Below are positions 1-11,646 of a stretch of DNA of 30,376 nucleotides, piece after piece. The stretch lies in contig MU129006.1 in the NCBI GenBank assembly GCA_014904985.1, positions 190,124-220,499 of the forward strand. The letters are read 5' to 3'. Origin of the DNA: Hydnum rufescens UP504. Lineage: Eukaryota; Basidiomycota; Agaricomycetes; Cantharellales; Hydnaceae. The first letter of the stretch is position 1. Each line of letters starts with the position of its first letter. Made by a program: the position numbers and the translations under genes. The notes beneath the pieces are model-generated. The model was not told the DNA's origin, ran no database searches, and saw only the letters and a program-made list of their open reading frames with translations.

Positions 1-560
1 CGACGTCTGTGCCAATCACACCATTTACAATGCGGTTGCAGAGACCTGTGGGATCGCCCTGCATAGGCTCGAACGCCCCTGGCTAGGCGGGTCATAGGGG
101 CCACTTGTCGCGGGACTGTACACACAGCCCTATATGTATAGGACGCCCACACCGGGAAGACTTTAAGATGGTGCCAGTGCGACGGCACTTTGCGGTCTCC
201 TCCGCCAAAGGATAGGCCATCACCGATCAAGTGATCGAAGTTTGATCTCTGCCCTGGACAGATATGACGGGGCATATGCACTGAGAAAGTGCCTCTATAT
301 GCTTTAAACATGACAAGGGTAATCATCGCTATTTAGAATCACCGTATCCAAAGTTTCCAAAAGCTAACGCCAGCAGCAAGACAGTGACATGCCCAGGAAA
401 TTTCCCCAATCAGATCGGAGCAAGAGCAAGATGGCACGCCAAGGGATCGATTGAAACGATATAAACAAGCTGAAAACATCGCGGGACGAGGATACCGCCA
501 CTCGAACGTCCGGTACAATTGAGCAATGAACTGGCGAGCACAGGAGTAGCGACCACACCT
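1..560. other. No recognisable gene
   Basis: CpG-rich sequence with no conserved domain that I can recognise in either strand. Short overlapping minus-strand reading frames near 339-581 and 562-792 have no family resemblance, so I do not call them genes. Confidence 0.5.
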
Positions 561-1009
561 GCTAAAGCTTGTGACTGGCACGCGTCGGGATAGTTTTCTG
601 GAGATTCCCGGTGGATTCGATAATACTCGTTCTCATTCTACTGCTAGTCTTGTCTAGTTCCTCGCGTACGAATAGGTGGAGCTCAATCAGAATCTGATCT
701 GACCTCTTATTCTTCGAAATCTCTTTGCGATCTTGCCTGTTCCAATCAACTTCTCGAAGACATGAGAACTGTCCCTCTACGACAGTGCCCATGCACCCCC
801 TCCTCTTTAATCATGTCTTCCCAAGGCGGATCAGCCTATGTTCTAGGACCCGCCACTTGCACGCCTCATGCGCTGAGTCCGTAACCTTCTGAACTAGTTT
901 TCAATGTCAAGGCCTGGCACTGCCACGGATCCCACCGGAGTGAGCAGTAGTAAGGCGGGTGATCGTGACAGTTCGACTATATATCTTCCTCATGTTAAAT
1001 GTACAGTGT

Positions 1010-1460
1010 GTTGATTACCATCATGTTATTCGTGGGCCAAGCTGTTCCCAAATGATACACACCAAGCCAGGGTCGTATAATGCTGCCGATGGCTTCTTCC
1101 GCATCAAGAACGGCAGTGGAAAATATTTTTCTGTCGACGGTCACGTCCAGCGTGGCGCACGGTGAATCGGTGCAGACCTGGAAGATCACACCTGATGGTC
1201 AGCATCCGAACGGGCATTTCTCGTAGCATGTTTCTAACCGCCGGATTCATAGAATTTCTTACCTGGAACGCACCTCAACTTGACCTCGAGGACCGTGGAA
1301 ATCTACTCCGGGAGCTCGTGTCCAGCTCGGAGGACGAGTCCCGGAAAGAACCAGGCCTGGTTCTTTCAATCACTGTAGCCTTTGATTATGAGCCCATGAT
1401 GTCATTTGCGACTTTTAACCCACATATCTTCATCTTGTATATGGATGTACCATGTCCCAA
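1010..1460 (+). pseudogene. Beta-trefoil (ricin-B-like) lectin remnant, copy 1
   Basis: Frameshifted fragments on the plus strand encode GFFRIKNGSGKYFSVDG and, one frame over, ESVQTWKITPDG. This spacing (Gly-Phe-Phe-x-Ile-Lys-Asn-Gly-x-Gly-Lys, then Gln-x-Trp-Lys-Ile) is typical of the short beta-trefoil lectin or protease-inhibitor-like carbohydrate-binding proteins found in mushrooms. A second conserved block near 1365-1425 (Phe-Asp-Tyr-Glu-Pro) matches the C-terminal block of the inverted copy at 1790-2260. At least one frameshift near 1163 separates the blocks, and no full-length frame exists. The family assignment rests on motif spacing only, so the fold is inferred. Confidence 0.4.
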
Positions 1461-1789
1461 ATACGAAGGAACTGCGAAAAAGCAATCAGAGTGGAAAAGC
1501 CGGGAAGAATATCTATTTAAATTATCCCTCTTGCAAAAGGGCCACTGTTGGGGCTCGGTTATTACTCTAGCTAAACAAGCCAGTGTTTAGTAACGTCGGC
1601 CTTCTCAGTTTAATAACTCAGGCCATCTTCCTTCAATTTTCACGCTAGCCCGTGTCTGTCGAGGGTATTCCCAGATATAGACGAGATGGGCAAGTATTAG
1701 AACAACTGGAAATTATATCTTGCTCAATGGAACAAATCGTAGCATATGTGTTATAGGTGTAGGAGACAGCAAGATGCCACATTGAACAC

Positions 1790-2260
1790 CACTCTTATAG
1801 AGCCTGGGGCGATGAGACTAAACATCGCGAATGATATTATCGGACTCACAATCAAATCTAAGGTGATTGAAAGGACCAGGCCTGTTCTTTCCGCCAGTCT
1901 TTTCACAGAGTAGGAAGGGAGTGTACGGAACAGATCCGCCGACAAGGTCGAGATACAAGTTCGTTCCAGGGTAGATAATTCTACGAGGCCGGTGATAACA
2001 GCAAGCAAAGGGACAGAAAAAGTGAAAGAGGATTACCTCATATGACTTGGGTCGTGATCGGAGCCGTGATCTTCCAAGTCTGCTGGTGATCGCTAACGAT
2101 CACGCGTGCGCCATTTCGGGCATAACCGTCAATACAGGGACTTTCCAGTGCCGTTCTTGATGTGGAAGAAGCCACCAGCATATCCGAGAGTCCACTGAGG
2201 ACCGTTAAGTAAGGTTGACAAGGGTATGGCGGTTGGAACACGAACCTGCTGATTGGTGCC
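1790..2260 (-). pseudogene. Beta-trefoil lectin-like remnant, copy 2 (inverted)
   Basis: The reverse strand carries GGFFHIKNGTGKSLY, then after a one-base shift IDGYARNGARV and QQTWKIT, then further on FDCESDNIIRDV followed by a stop. The blocks occur in the same order as in the plus-strand remnant at 1010-1460. The two are therefore paralogues in head-to-head or tail-to-tail arrangement, both decayed. The single-base frameshift lies near 2138. Function, if any remained in the ancestor, would be sugar or protein binding in the cytosol; this is inferred from the family. Confidence 0.4.
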
Positions 2261-2522
2261 TTTATGGATTGGATATCCGATTACGTCCCTACCGTGGTGT
2301 CATTGGAAACGGCATGGCCCACAAATAAGTTGATGAAAATCTCCTTTTCACCGATACAATGTTCCTCGCACTCCTTTGCTGTGCACATGAACATAATGGC
2401 TCCTATTCTTGCCCGTTGGATCCAAAACTCAGCGGATGACCCGCACTTCCGAATAGAAGACATTACCTACTTCCAACGAGCCCCGATCACCGCTGCTCAC
2501 GCAGGGTGCATAAAAAAACCTT

Positions 2523-2750
2523 GTGTTCATTACAACATTACAATCCCGCTCTTCCGACGCATTCAACACCCATAAATGCCATCATGGTGATTTCGCTCCG
2601 TCATCTGAACACGACCGCATGTGCTATGATACATCGCACGATGACCCTATGGAATCCGACAAAAAGTCTGATGTGTCGAACACCAGCAACAACATTACGG
2701 ATCCCCCTATCGAATCTGACAACAAGAGAAGTAAGAAAAAGGCCAGTTGA
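2523..2750 (+). CDS. Short frame with Ser/Asp/Lys-rich tail, unknown
   Basis: A 75-codon frame ends in an acidic and lysine-rich stretch (DPMESDKKSDVSN, then ESDNKRSKKKAS) before a stop. The composition resembles a disordered C-terminal tail of a nuclear protein, and the upstream part has no recognisable domain. It may be the last exon of a lost gene or chance. No start, promoter or splice context decides the matter. Confidence 0.2.
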   Translation: MFITTLQSRSSDAFNTHKCHHGDFAPSSEHDRMCYDTSHDDPMESDKKSDVSNTSNNITDPPIESDNKRSKKKAS

Positions 2751-3025
2751 ACACACGACAAACAGTAACTTGACGTCAGTCTTCGGTTACGTATTTTTTC
2801 CCGCCTGTTAAGTAGTCTTTAGGTTAAGGTGTTTTAACTTCTCTTTATTCCGTAACGTCTCCATGAGAGCCATGTACCAGCTGCTCGTCAGATCTCCGAT
2901 AGCAGGAACCTCGTGGCGGGCCAAGGGCCGAGGCTTAGGTCATGCAGTTTCGTCCTCAGTGTGGAATAGTCTCGTGGGTCTAAGGACCTGCAGCGTAACA
3001 CAATAGGATTGACGTACAGAAATAC

Positions 3026-4364
<1,339 letters not shown>

Positions 4365-4441
4365 TAGTCTCGTCACCAGACCCTCTTATCAGAGGGTCTG
4401 GTACAATGGGGAGTTCCGTTGAATTGGGCAACATGCTTCCG
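4365..4441 (+). repeat. Left terminal inverted repeat
   Basis: This 77-bp repeat matches the reverse complement of 17636-17712 with two mismatches. It contains a perfect palindrome, ACCAGACCCTCT (4375-4386), loop TATC, AGAGGGTCTGGT (4391-4402). A second shared block, TGGCTG[G/A]TTTTGAAATG, lies subterminally at 4468-4484 and in inverted orientation at 17573-17589. Confidence 0.9.
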
Positions 4442-4639
4442 AAACTGCCCGTTTTGGCCTGGCATTTTGGCTGGTTTTGAAATGAAAATTATATTACTGT
4501 TAGCCGAGATACTCTAGCGTACTCATGAGTCTGTCTCAAAGTGCTCCAGCACCCCTTGACAACAACTACTCTGGCTCTCCTCCATGTGAACGTCTTGGCG
4601 AGCTTCTTCTGGGCGATACTCTTCTTGCCTCATTCCCCA

Positions 4640-6850
4640 AATCTTGAGACTTAGTTTGTAGAGCCACCGAGTTGATTTTCACTCATTCCAATGATACCAT
4701 TGTGCCTAGAGAATGGCAGCTAGAGGCAGTTGTCACTTTGGTTGGGCTTGGAATGGATTTGATATTCATAGCTGCGACTGGCTCGGGAAAAACCCTCATA
4801 ATTGCTATGTGGATGCTTCTGCATCCCGATAAATGCATCGTTACTATATCTCCATTGAAGGAGCTACAACGTGGTCAGGCAAGTGGAAATATTTTACACC
4901 TGGGTTGTATGGAATTTCTGACATGTTTCCTCAAGGTGAAGGACCTCGAAGCTTTTGGGCTCAAATCTATTGCAATAAATAAGGACATGACACGTAATAC
5001 AGCCTTTTGGAATGTGAGATGTGTTCACTTGCCATTTTTTCCCATTATTTATTATCACCAAGCAGGATGTATGCAATAAGTGCCTGATACAAAACTTTAT
5101 TGTCCAGCCTGCGGCTCTCTTGAAACCAGAAGGGCCATTTTCCATTCTCCTTAATGATCCTGTGTTCCGAGAGTGCATAGGTCTATTTGTTGTGGATGAG
5201 GTGCATAATATTGATTGCTGGGGCTGCTCTCATATGGGGAACCCACTGTTTCAGCCTGAGTGGAACCAGCTTGGTACAGCCTTAAGTGAGCTGTTTGCCT
5301 CACCACGTATTCTTGCCCTTACTGCCACTGCACCACCTTCTGTTGTCCCCCATATTGTTTCTGGCTTGAATCTTCATCTGGATACACATATTATTTTGTG
5401 AGGCTCTGCCAATCGCTTGAATATTTGTTATGCAGCCTGCCCTCTGGTTGGGAGTATCAAGAATATGTGAAACTATGACTTCCTGATTCCCACCCCCTAT
5501 ACTCAACCAGCCTCTTCCATTGTTTTCTGTGATGACCGACGTGTTGCCTGAAAAATCACATCCCACCTCACTAAACATCTGCACTCATCCTTAGGTAAGA
5601 GGGACTTGTATGTGCCTTTCATGCTGGATTTTTGGATGAATATCCCAAGCAGATATGGGAAGATTTTGCTTTGGGAAAGGTCCTTTTACTTGTTGCAACC
5701 TCTTCTGCAGGGACTGTGTGTATAATGTCTCCTGTTTTATATGTCATCAAATATAATTGTACTTATCCTATTCCAGGGCTGTAATGCAAAGATTACATGC
5801 AACACATATCAAGTCAGTCTATGTGTGGACTTAATTGACTATTTGCAATGAGCTGGCCATATATGAGAGCTCCTTGGCATTTCACTGCTTATGTATGAGG
5901 CATGGGCCATTGCCCCGAAGGCTGAGTGTGATACATGGGCAATGCAAAAATCCCAGGGGAAGAAAACCTCAAACTCATGAAAGAAATCTTTGAATGTCAA
6001 GAAATTGTGGATTCAGCCTTGCATTATAGACTATGTCAATTTGGAAAATGACCACCCTGATGGTGATTGGTGTCGAGGGGTGGTTTTCATTAATCACAAT
6101 GGCTTTGCTGAAGCACAAGGTACATTTCATTATTAATTCAGCAGAGACTCACTGATATAATGGTCATTTCCATTCTTAGTGGTGGCTCCAGGATGGTTCT
6201 GCTGTGATGGACTGAAGTGTGGACTACCTAGCCATCTGTCTTCTGAAGAGACATGGCCAATAATTCCATTGGATAAGAAGAGTGTTCGCAATACACATTG
6301 TCCTAATGCCCAATGGCCATGACTTCAAGCCTTATTAGAGGCATGGTGCATGGAGGCATATGGTAAAGAGAATTATGGGAATTTAGTGCCAATTGAAACA
6401 TTTCTTCCCAACCCTTTCATCAATACCCTTGTCAAGCTCAAATCTCCAGGGTCTGTGGATATCATACTTGCCACTCTTGACCCATTGTCAATGGCATGAC
6501 CTCATGTTGATGCCATCTTCAACATCATTCATCAATTTGATAATGGTGGGTGGCTCAAATACTCTTGTGGCATCCAGTCTACCACCATTTCATGGTCTGT
6601 TGCAAGCTCTGCACAAGCCAGAAAACTTGCAGCACACAAACCACCAGAGTGAGGGAGAGTGATCCGGACTCACTATCTGAAAGTTTGGATGGCAAAGGCA
6701 ACAGTGGCAGTGATGGTGATGGTGATTATGGTGACCACAATGCATACCATAATCACTGCACTGGCCCTAGTGGTGCACAACCAGAGGATCCTCATGCAAG
6801 TATTCAAACCATAATGGGCAAAAGTACAAATACTGGGCTTCACTCTGGTG
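4640..6850 (+). pseudogene. RecQ-like DEAD/DEAH helicase, decayed
   Basis: Superfamily 2 helicase motifs appear in order. Motif 0/I is PREWQLEAV then AATGSGKT; motif Ia region is ISPLKELQRGQ; motif II is FVVDEVHNIDCWG (DExH-type, DEVH); motif III is LALTATAPP. Further on come HAGFLDEYPKQIWEDF, an ATSSAGT motif-V-like stretch, LLMYEAWA, and a Cys-bearing block (DGDWCRG, CCDGLKC) like the zinc-binding region of fungal RecQ-like proteins. The end, from about 6650, is Ser/Asp/Gly-rich. Introns: 4879-4935 (GC-AG donor) and 5014-5065; probable others near 5715-5775 and 6121-6179. At least seven in-frame stops, essentially all TGA, plus a frameshift near 5620, disable it. No ATG decides the start. 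Its inward orientation at the left TIR suggests a role in the element's own movement, which is inferred. Confidence 0.82.
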
Positions 6851-7093
6851 ACTCAGTGTGACAAGGGGAGGCTCCTGTCCCAGTCCCTCAAATCACCCAG
6901 TCCAGACGAATTGTATGACCTTCCCTATGCAAGGCTCCCACTGTGTCACTTGAGGCACCCCCTGCTAAATGAGGGTGCAAGAACCCCCAAGTTCATTCTC
7001 CTATACTGCCAAAGGTTGACAGTAACTTCAACCTCCATTGGGGTCAACCTTGGAACAAGGCTAGAAACCAGAAGTAGAATTGAAATGGGTGAT
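6851..7093. other. Unassigned spacer between helicase and LTR
   Basis: No domain or repeat was recognised. A plus-strand frame continues to about 7090 but looks like low-information 3' flank of the helicase interrupted by the LTR insertion. Confidence 0.4.
7089..7093. repeat. 5-bp target duplication of solo LTR 1 (left)
   Basis: GTGAT directly precedes the LTR and recurs at 7941-7945 directly after it. Confidence 0.8.
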
Positions 7094-7940
7094 TGTCAGG
7101 GCGACACTGCCATCAAAGCCACAAACAGAAAGAGGAAAGAGATTAATTAACCACATGCTATCACAGTGGGAATCCTGAGTATACACCACACAACAAGGGA
7201 CACACAAGTCTCGCACCTATCGCAGTGGGAATCCTGAGAGATTGAAACTGGTGATCCCCCAACTGCGAAGGGCTATAAATACTATTTCCTGCACACAGCC
7301 TCCAACCTTCCAGAGCCTTCTGCCAGCTTCCATAACCTTCCAGATCCTCCTAGAGTGCCGGCTCCACAGCCCATCAGTCAGCCTCCACAGCCACCATCAC
7401 TAAGCCTCACTAAGCTGACGCAGCTGTGTTACGAATCCTGTGCGGACCTCCACATGGCTATGCCCCAACTTCCATATGTATCCCCCTTAGCATATGTACT
7501 TCCAAGGCAGTGTATGCCTGGGTACTCCAAAGGTGTCCAAAGTGTCGAAGGACCGTAATGATGGGGATGGAGTACGGATTGGGACAGGTGGTGTGGATTC
7601 AGGGACTGGGGGCAGAGGAGGAGGAGGGGGAGTCTGGATTGGCAACTCCATGGACTCACGTGGGGAGTGAGGGAATGACAGGTGCTGACAAGGGTGCCAA
7701 TGCTGCCACTGGTTGACTACCCAGCCCAGAGCCTGTCGGTCGAGGCCCAAGAGTATGAGGGCAATAACAATAAGAGAAATGCCAATAATGGCAAGGATGA
7801 CAATAAGCCCCTGACTGAATGGAGGAAGAAAGGAGACAAGAGCATTTGAAGAAGTAGGCGCCATATGATAGAGTTGATGAGGAATGATACTCTGATGGGT
7901 AAGTCCACAAGTGGAAGCAAATGTCAATTTGATCCTGACA
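7094..7940 (+). mobile_element. Solo LTR 1 of a Gypsy/Copia-like retrotransposon
   Basis: 847 bp starting TGTCAGGG and ending CCTGACA, the 5'-TG...CA-3' ends of an LTR. It is flanked by a 5-bp duplication (GTGAT). A TATA box TATAAATA lies at 7274-7281. A 21-bp motif, TATC[A/G]CAGTGGGAATCCTGAG, occurs twice upstream of it (7159-7179, 7218-7238), like U3 enhancer repeats. No gag, pol, primer-binding or polypurine site follows, so internal sequence was lost, probably by LTR-LTR recombination. It is closely similar to the copy at 9557-10402 in the same orientation. Confidence 0.85.
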
Positions 7941-7984
7941 GTGATGTAGGATCATAACAGTATAAGAAGATAATTATTGGGATT

Positions 7985-8095
7985 TTATTCACCAAATAAG
8001 GCTTGCATTTCCAAAAAGTCTTCTTCTGCTTCAGCACTCTGCCAATAATTTAGATCCACTATATCTTCACCCCCTGGGCCAAACCAGTCAGCCAT
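7985..8095 (-). CDS. Short acidic C-terminal-like frame, unknown
   Basis: A 36-codon minus-strand frame begins MADWFGPGGEDIVDLNYW and ends in an acidic stretch EAEEDFLEMQALFGE with a TAA stop. It looks like the tail of a larger protein cut off by the LTR on one side and the hairpin array on the other. I cannot name a family. A possible link is to the other minus-strand acidic tail at 13060-13386. Confidence 0.3.
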   Translation of the reverse strand: MADWFGPGGEDIVDLNYWQSAEAEEDFLEMQALFGE

Positions 8096-8160
8096 AATTG
8101 TATATCTAGTTAGGCCCTTTTGCCTTGCTTTTATTCAATCTAAGAGTGGGTTTTTAGGTG

Positions 8161-8221
8161 GGGGCCCCTGGGGCCCCACTGGGTGATTTCACGGCATGAG
8201 ACAAGGGGCCCCTGGGGCCCC
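8161..8221. repeat. Two GC palindromes, left of hairpin array
   Basis: GGGGCCCCTGGGGCCCC occurs perfectly at 8161-8177 and again at 8205-8221. A near-identical palindrome with one extra G is at 12967-12985, at the other end of the hairpin array. Confidence 0.7.
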
Positions 8222-8454
8222 TCTCACCTTAGACTGGGACTTAGAGATTCTCAGACTTGCAGGACAGCAGGCCATATGGCTTATTGGGGATAATATGCTC
8301 TGTCTATAATTATTTATTTATTATCACTATATTATACATATGTACCCCCAGTTTCATTTGGTCCCATGTTTTGTTCGTATTTACTTGTTTATTTATTTAA
8401 AAAACTATCTACAGTAATACCCACTTGGGCGGAAAAAAAAAACTATCTAATAGC

Positions 8455-8484
8455 ACCACACACCCGCTTTGGTGGGTGTGTGGT
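8455..8484 (-). repeat. Terminal exon-type stem without intron
   Basis: ACCACACACCC (8455-8465) pairs with GGGTGTGTGGT (8474-8484). It is the leftmost copy of the exon stem, and no hairpin-bearing intron follows on the minus strand, so it marks the decayed left end of the array. Confidence 0.65.
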
Positions 8485-8558
8485 ACTAGGGGTGTGCCTT
8501 GGCACTTCACCATTGGGCATGGGTCACAGGTTGTGTTTGCCGTGCTTCAATTTGGATC

Positions 8559-8651
8559 CTAGTTAGTAAAAAAAACTAAGTGACACAAAAGGAGCAGCTT
8601 GCGCAGCTCCTTTTGCATTGTTGTAGATATAGAAATTAAAAAAAGAAAAGC
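8559..8651 (-). other. Hairpin intron unit 1 (degenerate donor)
   Basis: The minus-strand donor reads AAG|GCTTTT instead of GT. TACTAAC lies only a few bases from the CTAG acceptor, so splicing is doubtful. The intron stem pairs 8586-8595 (CAAAAGGAGC) with 8606-8615. The exon stem is at 8658-8691 with GTACC/GGTAC ends. Confidence 0.5.
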
Positions 8652-8826
8652 CTTGTAGTACCACACACCCACCAAAGTGGGTATGTGGTACTGTTTTGTA
8701 CCGTGGTCATGCGGTTCGTACTCGGTACCAGGGCTGGTCATCATCTAGGGGGTTCGCGGGTTTTGTTTGGGGGGTGCATGTTTGTATGGTGGTGTTGCGG
8801 GTCTTGATTGAGGGCTCAAAAGATAC

Positions 8827-8931
8827 CTATGATAATAAGTAATAAGTTAGTAAAAAAAGAAAAACCACACAAAAGGAGCAGCACATGCTGCTCCTTTTGC
8901 ATGGTCGCACTAATAGAAGGCAAATACTTAC
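8827..8931 (-). other. Hairpin intron unit 2
   Basis: Donor GTAAGT, branch TACTAAC, acceptor CATAG. The intron stem has 14-bp arms, 8870-8883 and 8886-8899 (CAAAAGGAGCAGCA type). The exon stem is at 8941-8966, with a TTCG loop on the minus strand closed by C-G, a very stable RNA tetraloop. Confidence 0.65.
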
Positions 8932-9046
8932 TTTAAAAATTACCACACCCGCCGAAGCGGGTGTGGGGTTCATCCCAGGCTTCTGTGGCCTCGCATCGTG
9001 TTCTGTCATTCTCGGGTTTCGTTTTGGGCATGGGGGTAGATGAAAC

Positions 9047-9140
9047 CTATGGTACAGAATAATATTTTAGTAAAAAAAAAGAAAAGCTACACCACAGGAG
9101 CAGCATACGCTGCTCCTTTGGTGCGATCATATTTATTTAC
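9047..9140 (-). other. Hairpin intron unit 3
   Basis: Donor AAG|GTAAAT, branch TACTAAA, acceptor CATAG. The intron stem is AGGAGCAGC (9096-9104) with GCTGCTCCT (9109-9117). The exon stem is at 9147-9176. Confidence 0.6.
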
Positions 9141-9354
9141 CTTAATTACCACACACCTGCTTCGGCGGGTGTGTGGTTCATCTTGGGGTTCCATGGTCTT
9201 GCATCGTGGGTCCCTGTTCCTGGGTTTTGTCTGGTGGGTGTCTCTTGCCTGGTTGTCATTGGCGGGCTTCATTCGGCATTTGCTTGGCCGGTCGCGGTGT
9301 CATTTCCCAGGGGTGGGGGAGGGGGTTCGTGTGGCGGGTGGTTGAGGCGATAAC

Positions 9355-9460
9355 CTAGAATAAATGTAAGGTGTTAGTTAAAAATTAAAATTACAATGAA
9401 CGCAAAAAGAGCAGCAAGAGCAGCTCTTTTTGCGTCGTTGGGGGGTGCACTATTACTTAC
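9355..9460 (-). other. Hairpin intron unit 4
   Basis: Donor AAG|GTAAGT, branch TAACTAAC, acceptor TTCTAG. The intron stem has 13-bp arms, 9400-9412 and 9423-9435 (ACGCAAAAAGAGC). The exon stem is at 9470-9501. Confidence 0.68.
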
Positions 9461-9556
9461 CTTGTATAGAACCACACACCCACTACTGCGGGTGTGTGGC
9501 TCTTCTCTTCATGTGGTGCATTGTCATTCGTGGAGGTGTTGTCGTTCTGGGGGGGG

Positions 9557-10402
9557 TGTCAGGGCGACACTGCCGTCGAAGCCACAAACAGAAAGAGGAA
9601 AGAGATTAATTAACCACACGCTATCGCAGTGGGAATCCTGAGTATACACCACACAACAAGGGACACACAAGTCTCGCACCTATCGCAGTGGGAATCCTGA
9701 GAGATCGAAACTAGTGATCCCCCAACTGCAAAGGGCTATAAATACTATTTCCTGCACACAGCCTCCAACCTTCCAGAGCCTTCCGCCATCTTCCATAACC
9801 TTCCGGATCCTCCTAGAATGCCAGCTCCACAGCCCATCAGTCAGCCTCCACAGCCACCATCACTAAGCCTCACTAAGCTGACGCAGCCGTGTTACGAATC
9901 CTGTGTGCACCTCCACATGGCTATGCCCCAACTTCCATATGTATCCCCCTTAGCGTATGTACTTCCAAGGCAGTGTACGCCTGGGTACTCCAAAGGTGTC
10001 CAAAGTGTCAAATGACCGTAATGACGTGGATGGAGTACGGATTGGGACAGGTGATGTGGATTCAGGGATTGGGGTAGAGGAGGAGGAGGGGGAGTCTGGA
10101 TTGGCAACTCCATGGACTCACGTGGGGAGCAAGGGAATGACAGGTGCTGACAAGGGCGCCAATGCTGCCACTGGTTGACTACCCAGCCCATAGCCCGCTG
10201 GGCGAGGCCTGATAGAACAAGGGCAATAATAATAAGAGAAATGCCAATAATGGCAAGGATGACAATAACCCCCGTAGTGAATGGAGGGAGAGAGGAGACA
10301 AGAGCATTTGAGGAAGTAGGCGCCATATGATAAAGTCGATGAAGAATGATACTCTGACGGGTAAGTCCTTAGGCGGAAGCAAATGTCAATTTGATCCTGA
10401 CA
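9557..10402 (+). mobile_element. Solo LTR 2, same family, inserted in the array
   Basis: 846 bp with the same TGTCAGGG...CCTGACA ends, TATA box at 9737-9744 and internal 21-bp repeats as the LTR at 7094-7940. Its own flanking duplication is GGGGG (9552-9556 and 10403-10407). Removing it restores a spacer like those at 10623-10660 and 10850-10890 (GTTCTGGGGGGG then TTGCTTC). This proves insertion into a pre-existing array unit. The two LTRs have different target duplications, so they are not the ends of one element. Confidence 0.85.
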
Positions 10403-10439
10403 GGGGGCTTGCTTCGTGGGTCTTCATTTGTGACGATAC

Positions 10440-10533
10440 CTAGAATACAAAATCATTAGTTAAAAAATTAAAAGCGATGCAAAAAGAGCAGCTTTCGCTG
10501 CTCTTTTTGTGTTGTTGGGGGTACATTACATAC
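10440..10533 (-). other. Hairpin intron unit 5
   Basis: Donor TTG|GTATGT, branch TTAACTAAT, acceptor TTCTAG. The intron stem has 13-bp arms, 10480-10492 and 10497-10509, with a GAAA tetraloop on the minus (sense) strand. The exon stem is at 10543-10574. Confidence 0.68.
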
Positions 10534-10671
10534 CAAGTATAGAACCACACACCCACTACTGCGGGTGTGTGGTTTGTCTCTTCGTGTGGCATGTCGTCAT
10601 TCGCAGACCCCATTTGCAGGCATGTTATTGTTCTGGGGGGGTTGCTTCATGGTCTTCATGTGTGCCGATAC

Positions 10672-10759
10672 CTAAAATAAAATATTATTAGTTAAAAAGT
10701 TAAAAGCAATGCAAAAAGAGCAGCTTTCGCTGCTCTTTTTGCATCATTGGGGTACATAC
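10672..10759 (-). other. Hairpin intron unit 6
   Basis: Donor TTG|GTATGT, branch TTAACTAAT, acceptor TTTTAG. The intron stem has 16-bp perfect arms, 10709-10724 and 10729-10744, with a GAAA loop on the sense strand. The exon stem is at 10769-10800. Confidence 0.68.
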
Positions 10760-10898
10760 CAAGTATAGAACCACACACCCGCTACTGCGGGTGTGTGGTT
10801 CGTCTCTTCGTGTGGCATGTCATCATTCATGGATCCTGTTTGTGGGCATGTTATCGTTCTGGGGGGGTTGCTTCGCGGGTCATCATTTGTGGCAATAC

Positions 10899-11001
10899 CT
10901 ATAATAAAATATTATTAGTTAAAAAATGTAAAGCGACACAAAAAGAGCAGCCAAAGCTGCTCTTTTTGCGTGGCTGCATCTATTGGGGGGAGGAAACTCA
11001 C
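10899..11001 (-). other. Hairpin intron unit 7
   Basis: Donor AAG|GTGAGT, branch TTAACTAAT, acceptor TTATAG. The intron stem has arms 10939-10951 and 10956-10968. The exon stem is the short form (ACCACACCC/GGGTGTGGT), 11012-11037. Confidence 0.68.
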
Positions 11002-11084
11002 CTTAAATAGTACCACACCCGCCGCAGTGGGTGTGGTTCCTGGGCCCACTCATTGTGTGGCCTGTCATTTGTTTTGGTTTTGAT

Positions 11085-11188
11085 CTGGAGTAATAAAGGC
11101 TATGTTAGTACAAAAATTCACAGCAGCACAAAAAGAGTAGCTTGTGCTACTCTTTTGCGCTATTGTATCTACTGAAGACAAAACTTAC
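11085..11188 (-). other. Hairpin intron unit 8
   Basis: Donor AAG|GTAAGT, branch TACTAAC, acceptor CTCCAG. The intron stem carries GAGTAGC/GCTACTC instead of GAGCAGC/GCTGCTC, a paired substitution. The exon stem is at 11194-11225 with GACC/GGTC ends. It is the innermost unit of the left arm. Confidence 0.68.
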
Positions 11189-11258
11189 CTTATGACCACA
11201 CACCCGCATCAGCGGGTGTGTGGTCATGTGGTCATGGTTGTGCAGTTGTGGTCATGCG

Positions 11259-11262
<4 letters not shown>

Positions 11263-11348
<86 letters not shown>
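11263..11348. repeat. (CTG)n trinucleotide repeat, about 28 units
   Basis: An uninterrupted CTG/CAG tract lies at the point from which left-arm and right-arm hairpin units diverge. It yields long poly-Leu, poly-Ala, poly-Cys or poly-Ser frames that I do not regard as coding. Confidence 0.95.
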
Positions 11349-11352
<4 letters not shown>

Positions 11353-11540
11353 TGTTGTGTTGTGGTCGTGCGGTCGCATTTCTGTTGCTGGATGTGGCTG
11401 CGTAGTTGCGAAATTCAACGCTGGCAATTGCCGATATTGAATCTGCATCTTGCTTCCTATCTCCGCAACCACAACAAGCAGCTGCCCGAAAAGGCAAGCA
11501 CACGACCACGCACCCGCCACTGCAGGTGTGTGGTCACAAG

Positions 11541-11646
11541 GTGAGTCTTTTTTTCCAGTAGATACAATGGCGCAAAAAGAGCAGTGAAAGCTGCTCTTTT
11601 TGTGCTGCTTTGGAATTTGTTACTAACGCGCCTTTATTTATTTTAG
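11541..11646 (+). other. Hairpin intron unit 9
   Basis: Donor AAG|GTGAGT, branch TACTAAC, acceptor TTTTAG. The intron stem pairs 11575-11586 with 11593-11604. The exon stem is at 11504-11535. It is the first unit of the right, plus-strand arm. Confidence 0.68.

Noticed and set aside
7355..7955. Several overlapping frames of 60-146 codons within both LTRs
   Set aside because: They lie wholly inside solo LTRs, occur on both strands, and show no conserved domain; LTRs rarely code.
7094..10402. One retrotransposon with two LTRs
   Set aside because: The two LTRs have different target duplications (GTGAT and GGGGG), and the sequence between them is the hairpin array, not gag-pol.
11144..11544. 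Long poly-Ala, poly-Leu, poly-Cys or poly-Ser reading frames
   Set aside because: They are all translations of the (CTG)n tract in different frames and lack any conserved flank.
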